The position numbers were made by a program, and so were the translations under genes. Shown one piece after another: positions 26,225 to 35,802 of a DNA stretch of 64,000 bases. Numbering within the stretch: the first letter of the stretch is position 1; every line of letters starts with the position of its first letter. A model generated the notes under the pieces. It was not told the DNA's origin. It was given only the letters and a program-made list of their open reading frames with translations, and searched no databases. Source of the stretch: an uncultured Paraglaciecola sp. (lineage in GTDB: Bacteria > Pseudomonadota > Gammaproteobacteria > Enterobacterales > Alteromonadaceae); the NCBI RefSeq assembly GCF_937123705.1, contig NZ_CAKZKO010000032.1:1-64000 (forward strand). Direction: 5' to 3'.

Positions 26225-26992
26225 ATGAAAGTCATCCAAATTTCAGATTGCCATTTATTTACGGATATTAATAAAATTGGTTACAACCATATTAACCCTT
26301 GGCAAAGTCTAAAACGCATTTTAACTGAGGTAAGCAGCGAGCGCCCAGAGGTATTGTTAGTCACAGGCGACATCAGTGGCGATGGTTCCTTACAAAGTTA
26401 CCAACATTTTTCTCGATTACTTCACGAAGCTAATCTGAATTGCCAGATAGGTATTATCCCCGGCAACCACGACAACCAAACCTATATGCAGATATGTATT
26501 TGTAGAGATTATCTATGGCTGAACAAGCCACAACTTCAATTACCAAACCAATGGCATGTTCATCTACTCAACACCCAACACCAAGCCACAAAAGGTCAGA
26601 TATCACCAGAAAGCCTTACATCACTAAGTAAGTATGTAAACACTCACTCTGATGATTACCATTTAGTAACAGCACATCACCATCCTATTTTCTGTGGCGG
26701 TTGGATGGATACACACGAATGGATAAATCGCCAAGCATTTAATGCTGTAGTGGCTAAATATCCGGCCATAAAAGGCGTGGCATATGGCCATATTCATATG
26801 GCCATAGAACAGCACCAAAATCACTGTTTATATATGGCTTGCCCCGCAACCTGCTGGCAGTTTGCCAACCAAGAATACTTTGCTATAGAGGATTTAATGC
26901 CGGGTTTTAGGGTGATTAAACTTCTGGAAGATGGTCAAATAAACACTTCAACTCAGCGACTTACAAGGCACACTTCATTTTGCAATACGTGA
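26225..26992 (+). CDS. cpdA: 3',5'-cyclic AMP phosphodiesterase
   Basis: Calcineurin-like metallophosphoesterase that lowers cAMP. The 255-aa protein shows all five metal motifs in order: QISDCHLF (residues 5-12), VTGDISGDGS (about 47), IPGNHDN (about 80), TAHHHPI (about 145) and YGHIHM (about 182). The Met-Lys-Val-Ile-Gln start is the first ATG. It overlaps the next gene by 13 bp, so cpdA and yqiA are coupled. Confidence 0.95.
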   Translation: MKVIQISDCHLFTDINKIGYNHINPWQSLKRILTEVSSERPEVLLVTGDISGDGSLQSYQHFSRLLHEANLNCQIGIIPGNHDNQTYMQICICRDYLWLNKPQLQLPNQWHVHLLNTQHQATKGQISPESLTSLSKYVNTHSDDYHLVTAHHHPIFCGGWMDTHEWINRQAFNAVVAKYPAIKGVAYGHIHMAIEQHQNHCLYMACPATCWQFANQEYFAIEDLMPGFRVIKLLEDGQINTSTQRLTRHTSFCNT

Positions 26993-27558
26993 TTATTTAT
27001 TTACATGGTTTTCTAAGCTCATCCCAATCACTGAAAGCGGCACAAACTTTAGAGTTTGTAAGGGCTAACTATCCAGATTTAACAATAGAAGTACCGCAGC
27101 TTCCTAATTACCCACAAAATGCCGCCACAATTATCGAACAACTTGTTGCTAAGCATAAAGGTAAAAAACTGCGCTTTATTGGCAGTTCATTAGGCGGATA
27201 TTTATCAACGTTTATGGTGGAAAAACATTCAGGTAAGGCGGTACTGATCAACCCAGCAGTGCGGCCTTTTGAGTTATTAGTAGATTTTTTAGGTGAACAT
27301 GTTAATCCCTATACCCAAGAAGCGTTCTTATTAGAAAACAATCATGTAGACGAACTGCGTCAACTAGATACCCCTTCTTTAAAAGCCCATTCTGATTATT
27401 GGGTATTATTACAAACCGCCGATGAAACCTTGGACTATCGCCAAGCCGAAAATAAATATCAAAACTATAAACTGACCATCGAACAAGGTGGCGATCACAG
27501 TTTTCAAGATTTTCAGCGATTCTTACCAGATATTTTTAGGTTTCTACTGCAAGACTAA
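26980..27558 (+). CDS. yqiA: YqiA-like alpha/beta-hydrolase esterase
   Basis: 192-aa serine esterase with HGFLSSSQS (oxyanion side, residues 9-17), the nucleophile elbow IGSSLGGYLS (about 68-77), an Asp in the DETLDY region and a late His in GGDHSFQDF. The start is TTG 26980 inside cpdA; a GTG at 26989 is an alternative. It is conserved between cpdA and parE. The natural substrate in this organism is unknown. Confidence 0.92.
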   Translation: MQYVIIYLHGFLSSSQSLKAAQTLEFVRANYPDLTIEVPQLPNYPQNAATIIEQLVAKHKGKKLRFIGSSLGGYLSTFMVEKHSGKAVLINPAVRPFELLVDFLGEHVNPYTQEAFLLENNHVDELRQLDTPSLKAHSDYWVLLQTADETLDYRQAENKYQNYKLTIEQGGDHSFQDFQRFLPDIFRFLLQD

Positions 27559-27636
27559 TTGAAGCTTGGTATAACATAGGTCTTGATGGCAGATACCCTA
27601 ATATCATTCAAATAATAAGAGCTCTGATTACCCACT

Positions 27637-29526
27637 ATGTCAAATCAATATAACGCAGATGCTATTGAAGTATTGAACGGCTTAGAGCCGGTTCAACGCC
27701 GCCCTGGTATGTATACCGATACCACCCGCCCTAACCATTTAAGCCAAGAAGTGATTGATAACAGTGTAGATGAAGCCCTAGGCGGCTTCGCCACCTCAAT
27801 TAAGGTGGTATTACACAGCGACCAATCACTGGAAGTCACAGACGATGGCCGTGGCATGCCGGTGGATATTCATCCGGAAGAAGGGATTTCTGGGGTAGAA
27901 CTTATCATGACTAAACTGCATGCAGGCGGAAAGTTTTCTAATAAAAACTACCAGTTTTCAGGTGGTTTGCATGGTGTAGGTATATCTGTGGTGAATGCCT
28001 TATCAAAACGCGTAGAAGTCACTATTCGCCGTGATGCTAAAGTGCATAAAATTGCCTTTGAAAACGGCGATAAAGTACAAGAATTGGAAGTGATTGATAG
28101 CTGCGGCAAACGCAATACAGGTACCCAAGTGCACTTTTGGCCAGACCCAATATATTTTGATTCGGGCAAGTTTTCTGTCACTAAACTTTTGCATGTATTA
28201 CGGGCCAAAGCCGTGTTGTGCCCGGGTTTGCGCATCCGATTTGACAATAAGATTAACAATGAAACCACTGAATGGTATTTCGAAGATGGCTTGCGGGATT
28301 ATTTACACCAATCACTGAATGACTATGTCACTTTGCCAGATGACACCCCATTTGTAGGGTCAATATCGGGCAATACGGAAGCCGCAGACTGGGCAGTAAT
28401 GTGGCTGCCAGAAGGCGGCGAAATGGTCACTGAGAGCTACGTAAATCTTATCCCAACTGCACAAGGCGGTACCCACGTCAACGGTTTACGTCAGGGGCTA
28501 TTAGAGTCGATGCGCGAGTTTTGTGAATTCCGTAATTTAATGCCCCGAGGCGTTAAACTTACCCCCGAAGATATATGGGATAGATGTAGTTATGTGTTAT
28601 CGACTAAGATGCAAGATCCCCAATTTGCAGGGCAAATAAAAGAACGTCTATCTTCCCGTCAAGCAGCGGCATTTGTGTCAGGCGTGGTAAAAGATGCTTT
28701 TAGTTTATGGCTCAATCAACACACAGACGTAGCTGAGCTTTTGGCCGAGATGTGTATAAACAATGCCCAAACGCGGTTACGTCAAAGTAAAAAAGTGGCC
28801 CGTAAAAAGGTCACACAAGGCCCAGCCTTACCCGGCAAACTCACCGATTGCTCAACCCAAGACAGCAGCCGCTCAGAACTGTTTTTAGTAGAAGGTGACT
28901 CAGCAGGAGGCTCAGCGAAACAAGCCAGAGACCGCGAATATCAAGCGATTATGCCACTGCGAGGCAAGATCCTAAACAGCTGGGAAGTCGACTCTTCTCA
29001 AGTATTAGCCTCCCAAGAAATCCATGATATTTCAGTGGCTTTAGGGATCGATCCCGATTCGGATGATTTAAGTGGTCTTAGGTACGATAAAATCTGCATA
29101 TTAGCCGATGCCGACTCAGATGGACTCCACATCGCCACGCTTTTGTGCGCCCTTTTTGTTAAACATTTCAGAACCTTAGTCAACACCGGCCATGTGTATG
29201 TGGCCATGCCGCCACTATTTAGAATCGATATAGGCAAGGAAGTCTTTTACGCCTTAGACGAAGGCGAAAAAGAAGGCATATTAGACCGCATAGTCGCCGA
29301 GAAAAAACGCGGCAAGGTCAACGTACAACGCTTCAAAGGCCTAGGTGAAATGAATCCGCTACAACTGCGCGAAACCACCATGGATCCTAACACCCGCCGT
29401 TTGGTACAATTAATGGTAGATGACGCCGAGCAAATGTTAGAAATAATGGATATGTTACTTGCCAAAAAACGCGCCCCAGACCGCAAACAATGGCTAGAAT
29501 CCAAGGGAAATATGGCGGTTGTTTAG
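27637..29526 (+). CDS. parE: ParE, DNA topoisomerase IV subunit B
   Basis: ATPase subunit of topoisomerase IV. The 629-aa protein has the GHKL ATPase domain (VIDNSVDEAL near 45, DDGRGMPV near 71, GGLHGVGISVVNALSKR near 109), a transducer domain, then the TOPRIM region with EGDSAGGSAKQARDR (about 415) and PLRGKILN, DADSDG and the C-terminal QRFKGLGEMNP. It is the last gene of the nudF block and is 22 kb from its partner parC. Confidence 0.97.
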   Translation: MSNQYNADAIEVLNGLEPVQRRPGMYTDTTRPNHLSQEVIDNSVDEALGGFATSIKVVLHSDQSLEVTDDGRGMPVDIHPEEGISGVELIMTKLHAGGKFSNKNYQFSGGLHGVGISVVNALSKRVEVTIRRDAKVHKIAFENGDKVQELEVIDSCGKRNTGTQVHFWPDPIYFDSGKFSVTKLLHVLRAKAVLCPGLRIRFDNKINNETTEWYFEDGLRDYLHQSLNDYVTLPDDTPFVGSISGNTEAADWAVMWLPEGGEMVTESYVNLIPTAQGGTHVNGLRQGLLESMREFCEFRNLMPRGVKLTPEDIWDRCSYVLSTKMQDPQFAGQIKERLSSRQAAAFVSGVVKDAFSLWLNQHTDVAELLAEMCINNAQTRLRQSKKVARKKVTQGPALPGKLTDCSTQDSSRSELFLVEGDSAGGSAKQARDREYQAIMPLRGKILNSWEVDSSQVLASQEIHDISVALGIDPDSDDLSGLRYDKICILADADSDGLHIATLLCALFVKHFRTLVNTGHVYVAMPPLFRIDIGKEVFYALDEGEKEGILDRIVAEKKRGKVNVQRFKGLGEMNPLQLRETTMDPNTRRLVQLMVDDAEQMLEIMDMLLAKKRAPDRKQWLESKGNMAVV

Positions 29527-29569
29527 TTATTAATTTTTAACTACAAGATAGCTAGACCATAGCCCCTGA

Positions 29570-30868
29570 TTGGAAACCAAATTGGCCAGACTATTTAAAT
29601 TTATTGGAGTTTTACTACTGCTGATTGTACTCGCTGTTGTGGGACTTTTTGTGGTTGCAGTAGAGTCATATCCTGTTGTTGTTACAAGTAGTAGTGAACA
29701 AGTTGATCAAGCTGAATCAGTAAAAACACTGATGAAACAGCTCAAGGCGAGTATTAGAAACAGAACCCACAGGCAGAACATCTACATTAGCCAAGCGCAT
29801 TTAAACAGCTTAGTGGGTTTTGCGCAGCGCGCTCACGGTAAAATTAATGGCCAAGTGTATATCGATTCGCAGTCAACCCGTGTTTTGGCGAGTTATCATT
29901 TGCCCAACAACCCTGTTGGACACTACCTTAATATAGATATTATGCTATCGCCTGGTGCGGGTATTAAGGTTGACCATGTAAAGATTGGTCCAATAATTAT
30001 TCCCGGAGATTTGGCCTTGGGCAGTCTCATTTATCTCGCTAACTGGTATACCGAAAGTGATATCGCTAGTCAATTTGTTGAGCAAGTAGAGTCTGTTGCT
30101 ATGACTGACGGCCAAATTCAATTGTCTATAAAACCGCTGGACAAGTTTCTTAAAGAACTAAATGATGTCAAACAAGGTGTAGGCGGAGGGAGTGACGAAA
30201 AAACACGTATCAGAACGGCATATTACTTGAAGCAACTCTCTTTGTTGGGCGTAGGTAAAAGATCGAGTCCGCAATCTTTGGCTGAGTATATTGGACCTGT
30301 TTTTAGTTGGGCAAAAGACCGTTCGGATGATGAAACAGCTGCCAAAGAGAACGAAGCGGCTATTATGGCCTTGGCCATATTTGCAGGGCATCATAGATTT
30401 GCCAATTTAGTGGGAGATGTTCAACCACTAAAAAGCAGAGCAGTACGGCCCAATTTCAAGCCTAGGTTAAAAAATCGAACCGATCTTAATCAACATTTTA
30501 TTTTTTCTGCTGCTATAAAAATACTATCCGAGCAAGGTTTAAGTTTAGCCATAGGTGAGTTTAAAGAGTTGATGGATAGAAGTGACGATGGTAGCGGTTT
30601 TAGTTTCGTTGATTTAGCCGCCGACTTTGCTGGCGTGGCATTTGCTGTTTCAGCTACAAACCCTGCCAGTGCTCGTTCGGTGCAGAACATATTAGCTGAT
30701 AGTTCTAACGAACAACTGTTTTTTCCAGTTACTGAGGACTTGCCAGAAGGCTTGAGTAAAAACGAATTTAGCCAACAGTTTTTTGAAGTAGACAGCCCTG
30801 AATACTTAAGAATGGTGGGCAAAATCAATCAAAGAATTGCTGAACTACCTATACATCAATCACCCTAA
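29570..30868 (+). CDS. Conserved hypothetical single-pass membrane protein
   Basis: I do not recognise the family. The 432-aa protein has an N-terminal membrane anchor (about residues 8-32, KFIGVLLLLIVLAVVGLFVV) and then a mostly soluble, probably periplasmic body with beta-rich stretches such as INGQVYIDSQSTRVLASYHL. The centre is charged and predicted helical (about 170-260). The start is TTG 29570, 43 bp after parE; a later start would lose the anchor. It probably belongs to the parE transcript. Confidence 0.75.
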   Translation: METKLARLFKFIGVLLLLIVLAVVGLFVVAVESYPVVVTSSSEQVDQAESVKTLMKQLKASIRNRTHRQNIYISQAHLNSLVGFAQRAHGKINGQVYIDSQSTRVLASYHLPNNPVGHYLNIDIMLSPGAGIKVDHVKIGPIIIPGDLALGSLIYLANWYTESDIASQFVEQVESVAMTDGQIQLSIKPLDKFLKELNDVKQGVGGGSDEKTRIRTAYYLKQLSLLGVGKRSSPQSLAEYIGPVFSWAKDRSDDETAAKENEAAIMALAIFAGHHRFANLVGDVQPLKSRAVRPNFKPRLKNRTDLNQHFIFSAAIKILSEQGLSLAIGEFKELMDRSDDGSGFSFVDLAADFAGVAFAVSATNPASARSVQNILADSSNEQLFFPVTEDLPEGLSKNEFSQQFFEVDSPEYLRMVGKINQRIAELPIHQSP

Positions 30869-30882
30869 AAGCGGCTGCTTGT

Positions 30883-31194
30883 CTATTTTCTAGCAGTTTT
30901 CTGAAATTGCTCTAAGGTGGTTAACATCAATTCAATTTTCTTAACCATTGCTGGCAATTGTAGTTTAATGGCCTCTTGAGTGTTTGTTTCTAAAGCCAGT
31001 ACTTCCTTGGCAAGCTCTTCGACATAAGGCTTGAATAATCGACTACTAGTGGTAAATCCCGCTTCTTCAGCGAAAATTGCACTAAATTTACCTTTGCCAT
31101 CATGTTGTAAGTGGCTAATAATTTGATCTGCATCGATTGATTTTCGATAGATAACTTGAATATTTTCGCTGAGAGATTGAATAATTGAGTTCAT
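30883..31194 (-). CDS. Small conserved hypothetical protein
   Basis: A 103-aa acidic/basic mixed protein, largely predicted helical, without signal peptide, membrane segment or known motif. It is convergent with the preceding gene (14-bp spacer) and divergent from the YjfB-like gene. Family not recognised. Confidence 0.65.
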   Translation of the reverse strand: MNSIIQSLSENIQVIYRKSIDADQIISHLQHDGKGKFSAIFAEEAGFTTSSRLFKPYVEELAKEVLALETNTQEAIKLQLPAMVKKIELMLTTLEQFQKTARK

Positions 31195-31234
31195 AGCTAA
31201 AGTTTTACTTAAGGTGGCCGATATAGATTTGATG

Positions 31235-31255
31235 CGGGCGATTTTGCCCGTTTTT
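31235..31255 (+). terminator. Terminator-like hairpin in the leader of the YjfB-like gene
   Basis: CGGGC-gatttt-GCCCG followed by TTTTT on the plus strand, about 30 bp before the Shine-Dalgarno of the YjfB-like gene. No plus-strand gene precedes it within about 350 bp, so it may be an attenuator or the end of a short RNA. Confidence 0.5.
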
Positions 31256-31286
31256 GTACTCTGCTACAAGTATTAAGGAGCACTGT

Positions 31287-31466
31287 ATGGATATATCAGG
31301 AGCAAGTTCAGTTGGTTCGCAGCTTGAAATTAAGTCTCTACAACTTGCTAAATCACAGCAAAAAGTAGAGGGTCAAGCGACACTAGAACTACTAGAAGCA
31401 GCTGAAGCCCCTAAAGTTTCATCTGCCAACTCAGCCATTGGGTCTAATGTCGACACTTTTGCTTAA
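31287..31466 (+). CDS. Small YjfB-like protein (putative motility-associated family)
   Basis: A 59-aa protein starting at ATG 31287, behind AAGGAG eight bases upstream; the frame is open further upstream to 31254 but lacks a ribosome site. The MDISGASS start, helix with LQLAKSQQKVEGQATLELL and GSNVD end recall the small YjfB-like proteins annotated as putative motility proteins. The match is by general pattern only. No flagellar genes are nearby. Confidence 0.6.
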   Translation: MDISGASSVGSQLEIKSLQLAKSQQKVEGQATLELLEAAEAPKVSSANSAIGSNVDTFA

Positions 31467-31467
31467 G

Positions 31468-32493
31468 TTACGGATGAAGCTGTAAATCAAGTGGCGTTTT
31501 GCCGGGCTGCCCGCCTATTTCTCGCACGAGTTTAGGCACCAGATAGCCCGGCTGACGTTTTATCAGCTCTCTCATCAGTTCTGTTGCCTGCTTGTCTGGC
31601 AAGTCAAAATGCCCAGCGCCTTGTACTTTATCCAACACATGTAAGTAATAAGGCATCACGCCTATTGCAAACAATGCTTCGTTTAAGGCGATTTGAGCGG
31701 TCACTGTATCGTTAATGCCTTTTAACAACACCGCCTGATTCAGTAATGTGACTCCCGCCTGTCTTAATTTTTGCATCGACCTTGCCAACGCATCATCAAC
31801 CTCATTGGCATGATTTACGTGCAGCACCATTACAGGTTTTAGCCGAGATTGCGTAAACCATGTGATCAGCTCAGCCGTAACTCTAGACGGGATCACCACA
31901 GGTAAACGGGTGTGAATACGTAATCGTTTGATATGCGGTATGGCTTCAATCTGCGCAGTCAACCAGGCTAAAAAATCATCTTTCGCCATCAGTGGATCGC
32001 CGCCAGAATAGATCACTTCGTCGATTTGCGGATTATCCGCAATATACTGCAATGCCTGCTGCCACTGCTGTTTGTTTAAATGGTTGTCGCTGTAAGGAAA
32101 ATGCCGTCTAAAACAATAACGGCAATTAACTGCACAGCCGCCCCTCACTAATAGCAACAGACGATTTTGGTACTTGTGCAAGATACCCGGTTGCTGGTTA
32201 TCTTGTTCTTGCAGCGGATCGTTTGAGAAACCTTGGGCGGATTGAAATTCGTTATGACTGGTAAACACTTGCATAAATAGAGGGTCTAGCGGATCGCCTT
32301 TACGCATCTTTGCAGCAAAAGGTCGAGGCACACGCATCGGGAAAAGTTGCCGTGCTTTGATGTCTTCTACGAAGTTTTCAGCGGGCAATTGTAAATATTT
32401 AAGCAAAGAAACAGGATCAGAAAAGCACATTGCCAGTTCTTTTTGCCAGTTACTCTCTACAGACAGCAGTTTTTTAGGTATTATTTGCGACAA
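31468..32493 (-). CDS. epmB: EF-P beta-lysylation protein EpmB (lysine 2,3-aminomutase-like)
   Basis: Radical SAM and PLP enzyme making (R)-beta-lysine for EF-P modification. The 341-aa protein has the radical SAM cluster motif [15 protein letters not shown] (about residue 120) and a [10 protein letters not shown] motif, and [13 protein letters not shown] further on. The only upstream start for the full N-terminus is TTG 32493. It is divergent from efp, and epmA lies just beyond efp, so all three modification components are together. Confidence 0.95.
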   Translation of the reverse strand: MSQIIPKKLLSVESNWQKELAMCFSDPVSLLKYLQLPAENFVEDIKARQLFPMRVPRPFAAKMRKGDPLDPLFMQVFTSHNEFQSAQGFSNDPLQEQDNQQPGILHKYQNRLLLLVRGGCAVNCRYCFRRHFPYSDNHLNKQQWQQALQYIADNPQIDEVIYSGGDPLMAKDDFLAWLTAQIEAIPHIKRLRIHTRLPVVIPSRVTAELITWFTQSRLKPVMVLHVNHANEVDDALARSMQKLRQAGVTLLNQAVLLKGINDTVTAQIALNEALFAIGVMPYYLHVLDKVQGAGHFDLPDKQATELMRELIKRQPGYLVPKLVREIGGQPGKTPLDLQLHP

Positions 32494-32527
32494 TTACAGA
32501 CTCAGCATAGTTATATTACGGGGACAC

Positions 32528-33097
32528 ATGGCAAATTTCAGCACAAATGAGTTTAAAGCGGGCCTAAAGATAATGCTCGACGGCGAACCTTGCAACATTC
32601 TTGAGAATGAATTTGTAAAACCGGGTAAAGGCCAAGCCTTTAGCCGCGTAAAAATTCGCAAACTTATTTCAGGCAAAGTTATCGAAAAAACCTTTAAATC
32701 AGGTGAATCAGTTGAAGGGGCCGATGTAATCGACACCGAGTTAGCTTATTTATACGCCGACGGTGAATTCTGGCATTTTATGAATAACGACACCTTTGAA
32801 CAAATAGCCGCCGATGAAAAAGCCGTAGGTGAAAACGTAAAATGGTTGGTAGAAAACGACACGTGCACTATCACACTATGGAACGGTGCGCCCATTGTTG
32901 TACAACCTGCTAATTTTGTTGAGTTAGCGATCACCGAAACCGATCCAGGCCTAAAAGGTGACACCGCAGGTACAGGCGGCAAACCCGCTACTTTATCTTC
33001 GGGTGCTGTGGTACGTGTGCCTTTATTTGTACAAGTAGGTGAAGTGATTAGAGTTGATACCCGTAGCGGTGAATATGTGTCACGAGCACAAAAATAA
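32528..33097 (+). CDS. efp: Elongation factor P
   Basis: Rescues ribosomes stalled at polyproline stretches. The ATG 32528 ([10 protein letters not shown]), preceded by GGGGA, gives 189 aa. The frame is open to 32357, but that part overlaps epmB. The modification site is Lys34 in KPGKGQAF, and KOW and two OB domains follow. EpmA and EpmB encoded on either side would beta-lysylate Lys34. A strong terminator lies 20 bp after the stop. Confidence 0.98.
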   Translation: MANFSTNEFKAGLKIMLDGEPCNILENEFVKPGKGQAFSRVKIRKLISGKVIEKTFKSGESVEGADVIDTELAYLYADGEFWHFMNNDTFEQIAADEKAVGENVKWLVENDTCTITLWNGAPIVVQPANFVELAITETDPGLKGDTAGTGGKPATLSSGAVVRVPLFVQVGEVIRVDTRSGEYVSRAQK

Positions 33098-33117
33098 TAA
33101 ACATATTTGAAACCTAG

Positions 33118-33144
33118 AAAGCCCACGTATTAGTGGGCTTTTTT
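33118..33144 (+). terminator. Rho-independent terminator after efp
   Basis: AAAGCCCAC-gtatta-GTGGGCTTTTTT, 20 bp after the efp stop. It separates efp from epmA, which starts at 33168. Confidence 0.92.
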
Positions 33145-33167
33145 AATGGATAAAATAGCGAAATCCC

Positions 33168-34142
33168 ATGCAAACAGAAAACTGGCGACCCAGTGCCTCA
33201 ATCGAGGTATTAAAACAGCGCGCCATAATACTGCAAAAAATCCGGCAGTTTTTTACCGAGCGTGAAGTGTTAGAAGTAGACACGCCGGCACTGAGTCATG
33301 CCACAGTGACTGATGAGCACTTACATTCTTTTGCCACTGAATTTACCCACCCCTTTGCTACGCAAACAAGCACCTTGTATATGCAAACCTCACCAGAATT
33401 TGCCATGAAGAGACTGTTAAGCGCAGGTAGTGGTGCGATTTATCAAATATGTAAGTCTTTTAGAAACGAAGAGGCAGGCCGTTTTCACAACCCTGAGTTC
33501 ACTATGCTCGAGTGGTATAGGCCGGGTTTCAATCACCACCAGCTAATGAGCGAAATTAACGAATTAATGCAGCTAGTTGTGGGATGTGAAAAGGCAGACT
33601 CAGTGACCTATCAAAACGTATTCAAACAATATCTTGATTGCGACCCCTTAGTGGCAAGTTTGAGCGAACTTAGAACTTTGGCTGGGCGCTGCGGCTATCA
33701 GGAACTGGCCGCCACTGAAAACAGCAAAGACACCTTACTTATGCTGTTATTTAGTCAAGAGATTGAACCAAAAATCGGTCAACAGCGCCCCTGTTTTGTT
33801 ATGGACTTTCCGGCCAGCCAAGCGGCATTGGCAAAAATAAGTGACGCTAACCCGCTAGTAGCCGAACGTTTTGAATTGTATTTTAAAGGCATAGAGTTAG
33901 CGAATGGGTTTCATGAGTTAACCGATGGCGCTGAGCAACAAAGACGTTTTCAGCAGGATAATAGCAAACGTCAAAATGCTGGACTTCATACCATGCCTAT
34001 AGACCACAATTTTTTAGGCGCCATTAACTATGGCTTACCGCGATGCGCTGGGGTGGCTTTAGGTATTGATAGGCTGTTAATGTTGGCATTAAACTGCACA
34101 CACATCGAGCAAGTGATTGCCTTTGAAAATAGTCGCGCGTAA
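33168..34142 (+). CDS. epmA: EF-P lysyl-transferase EpmA (PoxA/GenX)
   Basis: Class II lysyl-tRNA-synthetase-like enzyme that attaches beta-lysine to EF-P. The 324-aa protein is the catalytic core only, with no anticodon-binding domain. Motif 2 has [23 protein letters not shown] (about 95-117) split around the conserved arginine, and motif 3 is [12 protein letters not shown] near the C-terminus. It starts 23 bp after the efp terminator. With efp and epmB it makes a complete EF-P modification locus. Confidence 0.96.
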   Translation: MQTENWRPSASIEVLKQRAIILQKIRQFFTEREVLEVDTPALSHATVTDEHLHSFATEFTHPFATQTSTLYMQTSPEFAMKRLLSAGSGAIYQICKSFRNEEAGRFHNPEFTMLEWYRPGFNHHQLMSEINELMQLVVGCEKADSVTYQNVFKQYLDCDPLVASLSELRTLAGRCGYQELAATENSKDTLLMLLFSQEIEPKIGQQRPCFVMDFPASQAALAKISDANPLVAERFELYFKGIELANGFHELTDGAEQQRRFQQDNSKRQNAGLHTMPIDHNFLGAINYGLPRCAGVALGIDRLLMLALNCTHIEQVIAFENSRA

Positions 34143-34207
34143 CGCAACCGTTCATCCAGCTTAAATAATTGCAGGTTTCAGGCACAATAAAAGGTAGTGA
34201 AAAGTTT

Positions 34208-34648
34208 ATGTCAAATATACAACCTAACATGCTGCAACAAGAATGGTGCACCCTACAAAATCAATACGACAGTTATGAAAAATGCTCTTTAGCCATCAAA
34301 TTGTTTAATATTTTGATCTGCTGTTATTTCGCATTTGCCCACAACGCAGGTATGTGGACTGCGGTGATTGCTGCCATTGTGTGGTTACAAGATGGCATTT
34401 GGAAAACCTTTCAAAGCAGAATTGGGCAACGTCTTGAAGTAGTCGAGCAGCAAATTCAAGACAGCTTCGATTCAGATGTCGCTCAAGCAACGACAGTTGC
34501 GATGCAATTTAACCTTGCATGGCGTGATGCAAGGCCAAGCGCACTGGGGTTGATTAGCGACTATGTTAAACAATCTTTAAAACCGACCGTTGCCTACCCC
34601 CATGTGGTATTAATTGGTTTGGTGCTACTTCAGCAGTTTTGTTTATGA
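34208..34648 (+). CDS. Hypothetical membrane protein coupled to a GNAT gene
   Basis: A 146-aa protein from ATG 34208 (MSNIQPN); a TTG at 34169 would add 13 residues. It has a hydrophobic region at about 34-70 (LFNILICCYFAFAHNAG) that could form two short helices and another at the C-terminus (about 130-145). Family not recognised. Its stop overlaps the next ATG (ATGA), so it is probably translated together with the acetyltransferase. Confidence 0.7.
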   Translation: MSNIQPNMLQQEWCTLQNQYDSYEKCSLAIKLFNILICCYFAFAHNAGMWTAVIAAIVWLQDGIWKTFQSRIGQRLEVVEQQIQDSFDSDVAQATTVAMQFNLAWRDARPSALGLISDYVKQSLKPTVAYPHVVLIGLVLLQQFCL

Positions 34649-35184
34649 ATAATTCAACGACCTTAGACACATCTCACTTAACCACTTCCAACATAAAGTT
34701 ACGAAAACTAACCCTTAAAGATGCCGAGTTTATTTTGCAGTTGATGAATGATCCGGATTGCCTAAGATACATCGGCGATCGCGGCATCAAAAACATCGAA
34801 GACGCCCAAAAGTACATTCAGCAAGGTCCGCAAAAAATGTATCAGCAAGATGCTATCGGCTTGTTAGTTGTTGAATCTTTGGTTGACGGCAACGCCATGG
34901 GATTATGCGGGCTGTTAAAACGCCCTGAATTGCCGATACCCGACCTAGGATTTGCGCTTCTTCCCGCCTACCGCAAACAAGGTGTTATTTCGGCTGCAGC
35001 GCAGTTGGTGTTAAATGACGCAGCAAAACGAAAAGTCACTCCAAAGGTATTAGCGCTTACCTCACTTGATAATGAAAAGTCGATTAACCTTTTAGGTCAT
35101 TTTGGCTTCGTTTTTAAAGAAATTGTCGACTTAAAAAATAACGGTGACAAAACCAAATTATTTGAGTTGCCACTTAATTTTTAG
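34645..35184 (+). CDS. GNAT-family N-acetyltransferase (RimJ/RimL-like)
   Basis: 179-aa acetyltransferase from ATG 34645. It opens LRKLTLKDAEFILQLMNDPDCLRYIGDRG, split here as the usual N-terminal GNAT strand-helix, and has the acetyl-CoA-binding segment PAYRKQGVISAAAQLVL (about 108-124) and a C-terminal NEKSINLLGHFGFVFKE. The pattern matches RimJ/RimL-type protein or small-molecule N-acetyltransferases. The substrate is unknown. Start and preceding stop overlap as ATGA. Confidence 0.9.
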   Translation: MNNSTTLDTSHLTTSNIKLRKLTLKDAEFILQLMNDPDCLRYIGDRGIKNIEDAQKYIQQGPQKMYQQDAIGLLVVESLVDGNAMGLCGLLKRPELPIPDLGFALLPAYRKQGVISAAAQLVLNDAAKRKVTPKVLALTSLDNEKSINLLGHFGFVFKEIVDLKNNGDKTKLFELPLNF

Positions 35185-35185
35185 A

Positions 35186-35785
35186 TTAAGCGGGTGGCAA
35201 AACGATCACTTTTAATAACACCACTTGCTCAACCGGCACATCTTGCCAACCATAAGTAGGGTCAAAATCGGTTTTCACTTCGACCATTTTATCCAACACT
35301 TCATAACCTTCAACAACCGAACCAAATACTGTGTAGCCCCAGTTTCTACCGGGATCTAGGCTATCGTTATTGCTCATATTAAAGAAAAACTGGCGCGTGG
35401 CTGAGTGCGGATCGTCTTGCCTTGCCATGGTGATGTTGTACATCTGATTTTTTAAACCATTACCAGATTCATTGAAAATTTTTCCAAAGGCTGGTTTTTC
35501 AACAAAATTCTTATCAAAACCGCCACCCTGCACCACAAAGTCAGGCACGATGCGATGAAAAATAGTGTCCTCGTAGCTACGTTTATCCACATAGCGTAAA
35601 AAATTATTCACCGTAATAGGCGCGCGGGAACGGTCAAGTTCAACAATGATATCGCCCATGCTAGTGACCATTTTCACCCTAGGGTAATAATTGTCGGGCT
35701 GAATTTGCGAGCCATCATCTTTGGCTTTGGCAAAGACCAAACTTGAGGCGAGAGTGATATAAACAACCAATAGTGTTTTTAACAT
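35186..35785 (-). CDS. Exported peptidyl-prolyl cis-trans isomerase (cyclophilin)
   Basis: 199-aa cyclophilin with a signal peptide (MLKTLLVVYITLASSLVFA). The fold shows TNSMG-like VTSMGDIIVELDRSRAPITV, the catalytic-loop HRIVPDFVVQGGGF (about 78-91), ARQDDPHSATRQFFFN (about 121-136) and FGSVVEGYEVLDKM. It probably acts in the periplasm as a folding helper, like PpiA. The stop is one base from the end of the convergent GNAT gene. Confidence 0.94.
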   Translation of the reverse strand: MLKTLLVVYITLASSLVFAKAKDDGSQIQPDNYYPRVKMVTSMGDIIVELDRSRAPITVNNFLRYVDKRSYEDTIFHRIVPDFVVQGGGFDKNFVEKPAFGKIFNESGNGLKNQMYNITMARQDDPHSATRQFFFNMSNNDSLDPGRNWGYTVFGSVVEGYEVLDKMVEVKTDFDPTYGWQDVPVEQVVLLKVIVLPPA

Positions 35786-35802
35786 GGTGATATTCCTAAG
35801 TG

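Noticed and set aside
32357..32527. Upstream extension of the efp frame
   Set aside because: It overlaps epmB on the other strand, and the ATG at 32528 has a good ribosome site and the EF-P N-terminus.
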